The notes beneath the pieces were generated by a model. The model was not told the DNA's origin. It saw only the letters and a list, made by a program, of their open reading frames with translations, and did no database searches. Source: an uncultured Oscillospiraceae bacterium (GTDB lineage: Bacteria > Bacillota > Clostridia > Oscillospirales > Ruminococcaceae). From it: a stretch of 60,307 nucleotides of DNA. Every line of letters begins with the position of its first letter. The first letter of the stretch is position 1. Location: contig CAJUSD010000018.1 of NCBI GenBank assembly GCA_910589145.1, positions 1 to 60,307 on the forward strand, written 5' to 3'. A program made the position numbers and the translations under genes. Positions 17,484-26,651 of the stretch are shown here, piece after piece.

Positions 17484-17975
17484 ATGGAATGTCTAAAATA
17501 TTCTAAGGAATCCTTTTCTCCACTCGTTTGTAGTATTTTTTCATTAGGCAAACCTACTTATGAATCTATTAGTGCATTTGAACAAACAATTGCATTTTTA
17601 GCAGAGGACTACCTTGTACAAAACTTTTTTATAACATTAGAAAGTTGTTATCCAGAATACTGTGAGAAGTTGAAAAAACTTCAGACTATATACAATATAG
17701 ATACAAAAATTACAGTTATTACCCATTATCCAGAAGAAATAAACCAAACCAGTTCAAGCTTTTTTGATGTTTTCCTTTTTTGCGATAATGTCGAGAATAT
17801 TGATACAAAAGCAAAAAATCTTAGATCACAAAATATAAGGGTAATAAAGGCATTAATTGACCGGTCCGACTTTTGTGTTTGTAATTTAGACAAAACAATT
17901 TTTGCCGAAAAGATCAGAAAATATGTGAGCCAAAAACCAAAGGCTACATTACTAGATTTAAGCATATCACTATGA
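17484..17975 (+). CDS. Hypothetical protein, possibly a divergent SLOG-like fold
   Basis: I read a 163-residue soluble protein from ATG 17484 (AAGGGGG ahead); the longer frame from 17385 would begin before the promoter. The order of predicted strands and helices, the sequence TVITHYPEEIN, a hydrophobic strand FFDVFLFCDNV and an ending IDRSDFCVCNLD resemble the layout of DUF1273/SLOG nucleotide-binding proteins, but the glycine-rich ligand motif is not evident. Treat the fold as a guess. It is AT-rich compared with neighbours and pairs divergently with an XRE regulator, which suggests an acquired or regulated accessory module. Confidence 0.55.
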   Translation: MECLKYSKESFSPLVCSIFSLGKPTYESISAFEQTIAFLAEDYLVQNFFITLESCYPEYCEKLKKLQTIYNIDTKITVITHYPEEINQTSSSFFDVFLFCDNVENIDTKAKNLRSQNIRVIKALIDRSDFCVCNLDKTIFAEKIRKYVSQKPKATLLDLSISL

Positions 17976-18028
17976 AAGCAAATAACGGCAAAACAGAACT
18001 AAAACATTGGAATATTTTCGCTGCGTCG

Positions 18029-18059
18029 GTCAAAGGGGCTTTATGAGGGCTTCTTTGAC
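18029..18059 (+). terminator. Possible weak terminator after the 17484 gene
   Basis: GTCAAAG pairs with CTTTGAC across a 17-nt loop, with T-rich sequence after it. Confidence 0.35.
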
Positions 18060-18069
18060 TGCCTTTTCC

Positions 18070-18098
18070 TTGCCATTTTAAAAAAACATGTATACTAT
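18070..18098 (+). promoter_or_regulatory. Probable promoter of the GNAT gene
   Basis: TTGCCA (18070-18075) and TACTAT (18093-18098) are 17 bp apart, 18 bp before the ATG at 18116. Confidence 0.45.
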
Positions 18099-18115
18099 AT
18101 TCAGAAAGCATAACA

Positions 18116-18475
18116 ATGGATTTTATGAATGGATTAGGAGTAAATAAGAATGACATACAGAAGGTGTTCAGCCGGGAGAACTCCTATTGTATGGTGCTGG
18201 AACATTCAGGTGGGATTATCGCCTTTGCTATGGGATATTTCGAACAGTATGACGACTGTCCAGCCTATGATTTAATTGAAATTGTTGTAGCTGCTGATCG
18301 TCAAAACCAGGGGATTGGAACAGCGTTTATGAAAGAAATTGAAATAAGGGCAAAACAAAAAGGCGCTATGTTGATACAGCTTGAAGCTGTCAATGATAAA
18401 TTTCATGAACATTTCTATAAAAAACTTGGATATCATAGTGTATCCAATTTAGTTCATAAAACAAAAAATTTATAA
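18116..18475 (+). CDS. GNAT family N-acetyltransferase
   Basis: The 119-residue protein has the acetyl-CoA loop motif in VVAADRQNQGIGTAFMKE (the Q/RxxGxG/A signature) and the terminal HFYKKLGYH helix-strand of GNAT enzymes. It lacks the usual first strand and two helices (about 25-30 residues shorter than typical), and its start has no strong SD, so it may be N-terminally truncated or a minimal member. The acceptor substrate is unknown. Confidence 0.75.
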   Translation: MDFMNGLGVNKNDIQKVFSRENSYCMVLEHSGGIIAFAMGYFEQYDDCPAYDLIEIVVAADRQNQGIGTAFMKEIEIRAKQKGAMLIQLEAVNDKFHEHFYKKLGYHSVSNLVHKTKNL

Positions 18476-18500
18476 AGGAATAAAAGATTCTATATTTATA

Positions 18501-18545
18501 AATGCAGCCAGGAGCACTTTAATGTAAAGTTCTCCTGGCTGCATT
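18501..18545. terminator. Convergent terminator between GNAT and surface protein genes
   Basis: A 14-bp stem (AATGCAGCCAGGAG and complement) extended internally by ACTTTA/TAAAGT lies between two convergent genes. Confidence 0.85.
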
Positions 18546-18575
18546 TTACAAATCTCTTTCAACTATTTCAAGAGG

Positions 18576-21500
18576 TTATTTCCTGCGTAGGAACATTTTA
18601 AGCGCAAACACTGCGCCAAGGCAAACGGCCAGTACTCCAGCTAACACAAGGGGAACAAAAGATTTTTTCTCCTGTGTTTCGACATCGCCGCTTGCAGCCG
18701 GGAGAGAGTCCTGACTTTGGACAGGATTTTCAATAATGGAGCTATCCGTTTCAGAGGAGGGAACACCTTCCCCTTTAGCAGTCATATTTTTGTCAGTCAG
18801 AGTTATATTGGCTTCGTCTGGGGCGGAAACAGTCCAAACGCTCCCTGAAACAAGATCGGAAAGGTCAAGCAGCATACCTTCAGGGTCTGCATCCTGAGAC
18901 CCGGAAAACTTTTCTTCTAACAGGGAGAGAGGGAAAAATGCTCTGTCAGGCTCGGAAGAAAGGGAATCCCCAGCCGCAATGAAAATAGGTTCCCCGCCAT
19001 TCCATTGAATTAAAATGGAAGCCTGCTGGTTTTCCTCCAAAACATCCATAAAGGAGACCGGCATTCTGTCATAACCTTTTGCGTTAATCCGAACCAAATC
19101 ACCTTCAGAAGAATTCCGAACAACAGCGGCAGCAGAATCCCAAAAATCCATCTGACCAGAGGGCAAAGCCAAATCGTCAGCTTTTTGGGGGACAGTATCA
19201 ATTAAAGCTGGCTGTCCGCTGCCCCCTCCAATCAAAACATGGATTTTAGAAAGGGAGTCAAGTTTTAAAAGGATATTTTGCCCATCCTTTTGGAAGGGAA
19301 CGGGAACCCAATCAGATGCTTTTTCGCCTTTCGCCTGATGGATTTCCCCAACAACATCAGCAGAAATATTTTCAGGCAGGGTAAACTGGAGGTAAAAGGC
19401 ACCTATTGATTCCTGTTCCAATGATTCCTTATTTTTAATCAAGTCCGGCTTTAATTCCATAGCAGAACCTGCGGTAGGTTGGAGCGGGGTAAGGGTAAGG
19501 GTGACAGAATCGTTTATTTCAGCACTGGCAGCAGTTCCAATCCCCCAGGCAGATGCAGAGGTTGGGGCAGGAAGTCCAGGAACAGATTCTATGGAAGTTT
19601 CCAAAGAAATGTTAAGACCATTCTGTTGGAACTGATCCAAAAGTTTAGCCTGTTCCAAAGTAAGGGCGCCTTTTTCACTGCCCTGGATCTTGGAAACCCC
19701 CTGGACAATGGTTTGTAAAAATTCCCGGTCTTCATCCTGAAGGGCTTGATTGCTGTCCCCTAGCAGCTGGCCAATATCCCCGGCAATTTCCATAATATCG
19801 GACATGGAATTTTTAGACGGAGAGCCGCTGTTAATTTCGATCAGCAAACAGGATACTGGGACAGAACTGCCTTCATAACGCAGTTCCAATAATCCAATAC
19901 CATCACCCATAGGAGTAGCATAAGCATCTTCAACACGGACAAGGCTGTTTCGGGAGAACCAATAGAAATTATCGGCAGTGGGCGTTTGTCCGGGAAGGGA
20001 AGCGCCGAGTACAGAAACAGATATCCGGGGCAGCCGCTGGGGCTCGCCAAGGGTTTCCAACTTGAGAAGCTGAACTTCACCGCCATCCACATTGGCGGAA
20101 ACAGTGGTGACAGGGATACGGATTTCCTCTGTCACATCGGAATAATTCGGATTAGCAGATGTATAATGGAAAGAAAAGGTTTGATATGCGGACTGACCAT
20201 CTCCCTGAAGTTTTTCAGAGGGATCCCCTGTAAAACTCCATCCTTTGGGAAGTTTTACATCTTCCATTGTCGGGGTGCGGTTTGTAATAATATGGAGGTT
20301 GTCCATCAGGGCACGGGTAGACTGATAAGAGGGGTTTGAGGAACCTTCTCCGGTCGTAATCTCGCCTACTGCCTGGAACGTATCATCCAAAGTATAATTA
20401 GAGGTCAGCCGTGACAGATTTAAGACAAGACTTCCCTTGGCATTTTTAGAAGAACCGGTTTGGGCATTCTCAAAGGATATGGAAGAAACGTCAAAGTCCC
20501 TGCCAAAGACAAGTTCCTCATCATTTTTGAGGCCATCCAGGGTAATAGAGGAAACTGAGCCGCTTGCCAGTCCATCGTAAGGCTTGGAAGGAAGCTCTGC
20601 AGAAACCACTGTTAAAGGGGCAGGTTTTATATAGAGAGGTGCGGATACAGAACCCACCTGTTCAGCGTCCTGATAAACGGCTTTTATGGTGTATACGCCA
20701 GCCTTTTCAGGCGAATCAGCAGCGTTTTCTATCACAGTACCATCCAAGGCAGTACCACTGTAAGTATAAGAAAATGCTGTGGAGTTTAGGGAAGTTCCCG
20801 GTTCAGCTTTTACAATAGGCTCCTTTGGAACATCCCCATATACCCAACTTTGGGCAGCAAGGGTTAAAAATGGACTAATATCCTTCTGTTCTACGACCGA
20901 TACGGTTAATGAAACTTCATTGCTGCCAGAAGCCCATTCCGGCAGTTCCACCTCTCCGGTAAATGTGATATTTCCCTCATAAGTACCAAAGTTGTCTGGG
21001 AGAGAAGATCGCTCCCACTGAATTTCCAGTTCTTCCTCATTTCCTGACGAATAAACTGCCTTGGCAGTTTCGGGAAGGGAAAGGTTAGCTAAAGAGTATC
21101 CTTCTGCCTCAATAGGAAGCAAGATATCCCCGCCAGCATTAATTGTAACTGCTGTAGGATGTACAACAGCCCGAACAGTACAAGATATATCATCACCGTC
21201 TAAAGTGGTCTGGGCAGAAAACAGGAATTCGCCGCCCTGGGGTTCCCAGTCGTCAGAATCTTCTGAAAGGGTATACTGGACTGAAATTTCTTCCCAGGAG
21301 CCATTGTTATAAGCAACACGGACAGGGGCGTTTTGCTCCAAATAGTCCTGAAGGGTATTCACACTTTCATTCGCCTCATCGTCTGCAGATAGAGAAACAG
21401 AATCAACGATAGGGGTCAGGGAAATAAGTTCCCTTGCTTGGAAATCGACAATTCCCTCTATTTCACGATCACTTTCTGAAACCGTATAGCGCCAGACCCA

Positions 21501-24500
21501 GGTATTCCCTTCGTGGAAGGAAGCCGAAACCTCCCCGCTAATCCCCGAAACAGATAGAACAGGCATGTATTCATCGCTTCCCGATGCTCTCCATTCCAGG
21601 GTATCGCCAGGTTCAGCAGCAGAAAGAGAGGTTCCATTGACCAGTACAATGACAGTCCCATCTTTTTCCCCTGGACCGTCCCCGTGTGCTGTAACGGATG
21701 TAAGTGTTCTTACTCTCGTTTGGCTTGTTTCTGAACAAAAGCGTCCTTCATCTGCTGCAACGCGGGCATAGAGAATATATTCGGTCCCTGCATCCAGGTT
21801 TCGGAAACTGCCGGAATCCCTCCAACGGACTTCATCCCAGTCAATATCTTCTTCATCTTCAGCAGCAGTTAAAAAGAATTCCTGGCCATCCTCATAAACA
21901 GCCATGATATTGTACAAACCTGCCGCTGTCTTAATAGAAGGGGGTTCTGGACGGGCTGGGATTGAGAAGGCTTCCCCATCGCTGGCAGGGGTGTCTTGGT
22001 CTCCCTTGGCACGCATATACAAAACACCATCTGAACTCCCCGCTGCGGGAATATATTCAGAAATGGAATCGCCATCCTCTATGATGGTTTTAAAGGACTC
22101 ATCTGGGCTGACTTCATATCTTTTGCCATCATATGTGATAGTCTCATCCTCAAAACTAATAGCTGCTTCATCTCCCTCTGGCAAAGAGAAAAGCGTGGAA
22201 AATGTACTTGGCTGGCTTTCGCCCGATGAAAAATTCTGTTCGGTTGCAGAGATACATGCTTCAAAGGTATAGGAAGAAGAAGGCTCCAAATTTTTAAAAA
22301 CAGGACTTTTCTGCCAGTCCCCGCCATTGCAGCGGTAAAGAATATTGTCCCCATCTGCCTCTAAAGTAATGGAATCTTTGCCTTTGTCCTTTAGAGCAGG
22401 CGCCGGAGGAGGGCCGGGCCGCGCGGGAATATGTAAGCCGCCTGCAGTACTGGCAAACTGGTTTTCCTCCGCAGCAATCCGGTAAGATAATGTCACCTGT
22501 TCTCCATCCTCTGGTATCCGGCTGGAAATGGAAATGGGCCCGTCGGCTTCCCGATAGTCCTCCCCATCAAAGGAATACAAAACACCGTTTTCTAGTGTAA
22601 CTGTTTCTGCATAATAATCAATTTCCGCTAATTCGGGATTTTCCGGCCTTGGCGGAATAGAAACTTCAATAGGATCGCTGGCGGGAGTATCGCCGTCAGC
22701 TTTGGCGCGAAGGTACAAGATACGGGAGGATTCCCCAGCTTCTGGAATGTACGCACTGATGGAACCGCTGGAGATATCTCCATCCTCTGAAAAATCAGGG
22801 CTGGCGTTTAATTCATATTGGGAAGAAAATTGAATGGTTTCTTCTTGATAGTCGATCTCGGTCAATACACCTTCAGGCATAGGCGGTTTTGTAACAAAGG
22901 CCAGCCTGGCAGGATTTGAAAGATTCCCCGCCTTGTCCTTAATGACCAGGGAAAGGGTATATTCCTCGCCGGATTCCAAATCCATCAGGGGGAAGTTGGC
23001 GGTTTCATCAATTTTGCCTACCGAAATCCCTTCAGCAATTTCCTCTGCATCCGGCCCATCTTCAGAGGTATCCCCGCTTTCCAAAAGGTAATATAGTTCT
23101 CCGGTTTCCCCGCTTTCAAGGGAAATAACAGCAGCATTTTCTGTAATATCTGCAACCGTTTCCCGTCTAATTGAGGGGGCAGTCCGATCAATTTGTATAT
23201 GGAGAGGGTCAGAACTTATCTCGCTGCGGCTGCCGCACAGTGAAACAGCACGGAACCAAAAATAAGCATCCATTTCCCGGTATACATTAAACTCGCTTTG
23301 TACGGTATCCCACTCTGCATCTTGGGAAGGTTTTTCTGTTGTATCAGTAACACAATATTCATAACTTCCCAACTGATCCTCAGGAAGCCCGCCGGAAAGT
23401 GTGACAGCTATCTGTTCCCGGCTCCAGCCATTGGCGGTGCTTACCGCCTTAACGGAGGTAAAAGACGGACTGTAAAGATATATCCGAATAGATTGTTCTT
23501 CACTTTCAGTTCCAGCCCCGCTGACCGCTTTAAAGGTATATAAAACCTGCTGGGTGGCACTGGACGGATGAATCATTAACTGCCTGCCAGTAAGAGGGGT
23601 CCATTGTGCTCCATCGTCAATACTATAAAAGTAGGTAATATCAGAGGGAATTGTATCCTCATCCTCTGGGGTAATGGTAAATGTGACAGGTTGTTCTGAG
23701 GGTTCCCCCTCATCATAAGGCTGCCCATCCATAACTGCGGATACTGTAAACTCCGGCTCAAGACTGTCCAGCTTTACTGTATAGGGATCACTTTCGCCCT
23801 CACTTCCTACATTGGTGACAATCCTCACTAAGATGGAATCCGTATAATCTCCATCCTCTTCAATCGTAAAGCGGTTTTCACTGTCAGATTCCCATTCAAT
23901 AGGATCGCTCCAGTGTTTCCCGCCGTCAATAGAATAAGAAAATTCCTTTACACCGCTTTCTGGCATGGGGGAGGGAGCTTTAACTGTAAGGACAACTTCC
24001 TCTGATGCCCAGCCTGACGGTATTCCGTCCAAAGAAGGCTTTCCCGCTCCAGCCTTGTCAATTTTCACATCATATTCTTGGGAGGGAAGACTTTCCAAAC
24101 CGCTTTCCGATATTGCTTTAAACTCTACTTTACGGGTACTGGATGCAGTATAAACATCACCCTCAATAGGAGTCCATTCCCCTTCATTTATCCGGGCATA
24201 ATAGGTTACAGGCGATGCAGGGGAATTTTCACAGGAGAGTGTAAAGGTTATATCTTCGTCTACCCATTCCTCTTTATAATCCGTTTTAACCCGTCCGAGC
24301 TCTGGGTTCTGAGTATCCAGCTTATAGGAAAACACCGGGGCTTCGGTTGATACCCCATCCCTATCTGTGCTGGTAGCCAACAAAATGGAAAGTTCCTTTT
24401 CCCCATCTTCTGTAATTGTTACGGAATCATCCCATGACCTGCCGCCGTCAGCACTGATAAACTGGAACCGTCCAGCTGAATCATTCGGGGTAAGTATAAT

Positions 24501-26342
24501 TTCATCGGTATACCAACCGTTTTCCCCTTCTTCCCCTTCAACATCATAGGGAAGTCCTTCAAAAACCTTTTCTTCTATTATAAGTTCGCCAGGTTCATAA
24601 ATAATGGTGTAATTTTCTGTTTCTAAACCCTCTGGCGCAATTGTTCCTGTTACTGCTTCCCGGCTGTTATTGGGGCTGCACGAAGTAGAAAGTTCATCAA
24701 AATCAATTTCAGATTTATCCTCACCGGGAACCAGGCCAAGAATGGAAATATCCTCTTCCGATAGTTCCGGCATGGGATCCCCCATTGTAATGGCGACAGG
24801 TTCTTTAACGGAAATTGTCAGTTTTGCAGGAGAAATCTCAATCTCTTTTTCCAATGGCACATCTTCCAAAGAAGAAACTCCATCTAAAGTATAGTTTCCG
24901 GCGTCCATTCCAGACAAAGAAAGATTTTCTAGATCAACAGAGGTATAACGTCCAACATTTCCTGACCTTCCGCCGCCGGAAAGGGAACCAAGGGCCGCCT
25001 CTCCTGTAATTATCACACGGTCGTCTAACGCGGTTTCCGGCTTGCCCTCAAAGGCAATTGTACATCGGAACAGGCGGCGGGAGCCATCGTAAACACGGCC
25101 ATAGGCAGACGCCTCTACAACAGTTAGAGGAGCAGGGCGGACACCTACCTGTATCTGTAGTTCCATTGTTTCATTGGTTTCGTTATCCTCTGGTACAAAA
25201 ACCATTGAATAGACTTTGGAAGGACCTGCCTTGGGCATTAGGCCAGGCTCTTTCCATTGAAATTCCCCCTTTACAGAGGCTCCTAGGCTGTTTACTACTA
25301 TGCCGGGTGTAATTTCTGACTCCTCTAAGATCTGTCCATAAGTAAGGGTTGCAGCAGAGGGCATTGTTTGAATTGAAAATGCTCCGCCTTTGATTTCCAG
25401 CTCTGCGGCAGTTTCAGCAGCAAGGGTCCGCTCTCCAGCGGGCGTGTATTCTGCCCGAAGGATATGTTTTCCCGGAAGAAGCTCCTGAACCTTTACTGAA
25501 AATGGATATGAACCTTCGGAAGTTACTGTTTTACGTTCTATTTCCTGATTGTCAAGATATAGTACCATTGTTCCTGCTAGAGAGGGACGGGAGCCGCCAG
25601 AAATTTCGACGGCTGCCGTCAAACTGGAAACGCCTTTCATTGCCTCATATGTTCCCTTTTCAAATCGGAAGGAAAGGGGGGAAGCGGCTGATCCCGGTTG
25701 AACTGTCTGGCTGCTGCTTTGGGAGGAGGAAGCTTCAGAGGAAGTTGGCGCACTTTGGGAAGAACTGCTGGAAGACGCAGAAGGCTTTGAAGCAGTTTTT
25801 GAAGATGTGGTTTGCCGGGCATTCCCAACCAAAACAGTAATTTGGGGGAGTTCCATTCCACCGGAGACAGAATAACGGCTTGGGATAAGTGGTATAAACC
25901 GATACTCCCCTTCTACTTCCCCGTTAAATTCCGATACGCTGCCAGCAGGATCCAAATCCCATACAACAGCAATCATTACAGACTCCCTTTCACCTTCATC
26001 ATTGCGGATATCGGCCCGCAGTGAGACGGGAAAGCGCAGGGAGCTGATATCAGTTCCCACATCAGCCCGCTGAAGCTGAATATCCTCGGAGAGGCTGTCA
26101 AAAGAGCGAATGACAAGCCCCTCCTGCACGGTTTCTTCCGGTGTATCATCGCCGGTACAATTCAGATAATTTTCACGGCATACGGGACAGCTTCCATCAA
26201 TGCTGTCGTCTGTACAATGTTTTGTGCAAATACATGTCTGCGCCTGGATGCTCGGTGTGTCAACTGCGTTGACTGTCAGAACCAGGCTGGCAGTTGTGGC
26301 TGCAACTGCCAGCAGGAACGATAGTTTCCTTAATTTATTCAT
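18576..26342 (-). CDS. Giant Ig-repeat surface protein, putative sortase substrate
   Basis: The 2588-residue product has a signal peptide (residues 1-27) and a cysteine motif with eight Cys between residues 36 and 63 (CxC...CPVC...C), often seen at the start of gut Firmicute surface proteins. A Ser-rich linker follows (about 178-220). Then come many beta-sandwich repeats: bacterial Ig-like, MBG/YDG-like (PLTVVEASAYGRVYDG) and fibronectin-type segments with recurring YSIDGGKHW-like blocks. The C-terminus is a hydrophobic helix followed by RRK. Before it are LPAASGD and NPVQS, neither a standard LPXTG or NPQTN. It should be cell-wall or membrane anchored and may bind glycans or host surfaces. 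It has its own promoter downstream of the sortase gene. Confidence 0.88.
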   Translation of the reverse strand: MNKLRKLSFLLAVAATTASLVLTVNAVDTPSIQAQTCICTKHCTDDSIDGSCPVCRENYLNCTGDDTPEETVQEGLVIRSFDSLSEDIQLQRADVGTDISSLRFPVSLRADIRNDEGERESVMIAVVWDLDPAGSVSEFNGEVEGEYRFIPLIPSRYSVSGGMELPQITVLVGNARQTTSSKTASKPSASSSSSSQSAPTSSEASSSQSSSQTVQPGSAASPLSFRFEKGTYEAMKGVSSLTAAVEISGGSRPSLAGTMVLYLDNQEIERKTVTSEGSYPFSVKVQELLPGKHILRAEYTPAGERTLAAETAAELEIKGGAFSIQTMPSAATLTYGQILEESEITPGIVVNSLGASVKGEFQWKEPGLMPKAGPSKVYSMVFVPEDNETNETMELQIQVGVRPAPLTVVEASAYGRVYDGSRRLFRCTIAFEGKPETALDDRVIITGEAALGSLSGGGRSGNVGRYTSVDLENLSLSGMDAGNYTLDGVSSLEDVPLEKEIEISPAKLTISVKEPVAITMGDPMPELSEEDISILGLVPGEDKSEIDFDELSTSCSPNNSREAVTGTIAPEGLETENYTIIYEPGELIIEEKVFEGLPYDVEGEEGENGWYTDEIILTPNDSAGRFQFISADGGRSWDDSVTITEDGEKELSILLATSTDRDGVSTEAPVFSYKLDTQNPELGRVKTDYKEEWVDEDITFTLSCENSPASPVTYYARINEGEWTPIEGDVYTASSTRKVEFKAISESGLESLPSQEYDVKIDKAGAGKPSLDGIPSGWASEEVVLTVKAPSPMPESGVKEFSYSIDGGKHWSDPIEWESDSENRFTIEEDGDYTDSILVRIVTNVGSEGESDPYTVKLDSLEPEFTVSAVMDGQPYDEGEPSEQPVTFTITPEDEDTIPSDITYFYSIDDGAQWTPLTGRQLMIHPSSATQQVLYTFKAVSGAGTESEEQSIRIYLYSPSFTSVKAVSTANGWSREQIAVTLSGGLPEDQLGSYEYCVTDTTEKPSQDAEWDTVQSEFNVYREMDAYFWFRAVSLCGSRSEISSDPLHIQIDRTAPSIRRETVADITENAAVISLESGETGELYYLLESGDTSEDGPDAEEIAEGISVGKIDETANFPLMDLESGEEYTLSLVIKDKAGNLSNPARLAFVTKPPMPEGVLTEIDYQEETIQFSSQYELNASPDFSEDGDISSGSISAYIPEAGESSRILYLRAKADGDTPASDPIEVSIPPRPENPELAEIDYYAETVTLENGVLYSFDGEDYREADGPISISSRIPEDGEQVTLSYRIAAEENQFASTAGGLHIPARPGPPPAPALKDKGKDSITLEADGDNILYRCNGGDWQKSPVFKNLEPSSSYTFEACISATEQNFSSGESQPSTFSTLFSLPEGDEAAISFEDETITYDGKRYEVSPDESFKTIIEDGDSISEYIPAAGSSDGVLYMRAKGDQDTPASDGEAFSIPARPEPPSIKTAAGLYNIMAVYEDGQEFFLTAAEDEEDIDWDEVRWRDSGSFRNLDAGTEYILYARVAADEGRFCSETSQTRVRTLTSVTAHGDGPGEKDGTVIVLVNGTSLSAAEPGDTLEWRASGSDEYMPVLSVSGISGEVSASFHEGNTWVWRYTVSESDREIEGIVDFQARELISLTPIVDSVSLSADDEANESVNTLQDYLEQNAPVRVAYNNGSWEEISVQYTLSEDSDDWEPQGGEFLFSAQTTLDGDDISCTVRAVVHPTAVTINAGGDILLPIEAEGYSLANLSLPETAKAVYSSGNEEELEIQWERSSLPDNFGTYEGNITFTGEVELPEWASGSNEVSLTVSVVEQKDISPFLTLAAQSWVYGDVPKEPIVKAEPGTSLNSTAFSYTYSGTALDGTVIENAADSPEKAGVYTIKAVYQDAEQVGSVSAPLYIKPAPLTVVSAELPSKPYDGLASGSVSSITLDGLKNDEELVFGRDFDVSSISFENAQTGSSKNAKGSLVLNLSRLTSNYTLDDTFQAVGEITTGEGSSNPSYQSTRALMDNLHIITNRTPTMEDVKLPKGWSFTGDPSEKLQGDGQSAYQTFSFHYTSANPNYSDVTEEIRIPVTTVSANVDGGEVQLLKLETLGEPQRLPRISVSVLGASLPGQTPTADNFYWFSRNSLVRVEDAYATPMGDGIGLLELRYEGSSVPVSCLLIEINSGSPSKNSMSDIMEIAGDIGQLLGDSNQALQDEDREFLQTIVQGVSKIQGSEKGALTLEQAKLLDQFQQNGLNISLETSIESVPGLPAPTSASAWGIGTAASAEINDSVTLTLTPLQPTAGSAMELKPDLIKNKESLEQESIGAFYLQFTLPENISADVVGEIHQAKGEKASDWVPVPFQKDGQNILLKLDSLSKIHVLIGGGSGQPALIDTVPQKADDLALPSGQMDFWDSAAAVVRNSSEGDLVRINAKGYDRMPVSFMDVLEENQQASILIQWNGGEPIFIAAGDSLSSEPDRAFFPLSLLEEKFSGSQDADPEGMLLDLSDLVSGSVWTVSAPDEANITLTDKNMTAKGEGVPSSETDSSIIENPVQSQDSLPAASGDVETQEKKSFVPLVLAGVLAVCLGAVFALKMFLRRK

Positions 26343-26416
26343 TTGTCTATATCCCTTCTGTTATCCCAGCCCCCTCAAAGGTCTGGAAGCGTTTGTTGAC
26401 TTTTTCACTATCTCCT

Positions 26417-26445
26417 AGTTTATACGTTTGAGGGATTCTTTTCAA
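26417..26445 (-). promoter_or_regulatory. Probable promoter of the giant surface protein gene
   Basis: On the minus strand TTGAAA and TAAACT are 17 bp apart, downstream of the sortase terminator, leaving a leader of about 70 nt before AGAAGGGA and the ATG at 26342. Confidence 0.5.
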
Positions 26446-26589
26446 GAGGGAAATCCATTCCAAAAGGCTGTTTTCTGGTAATTTCAGAAAAGATTGGAGG
26501 GAGAAGGTCCCAACTTTTAGTTCTGTTTACTGGAGCAGCAGATAGAACATGTAAAATCCTCCCAAATTCGACCAATTTTTCTATATATA

Positions 26590-26632
26590 GAAAAACCATA
26601 AATCCCAGCGGTTATTCCACTGGGATTTATGG
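26590..26632 (-). terminator. Terminator after the sortase gene
   Basis: A perfect 13-bp stem (CCATAAATCCCAG and complement) with an 11-nt loop, followed on the minus strand by TTTTTC. Confidence 0.88.
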
Positions 26633-26651
26633 CCTTTATTATAAATTATCC

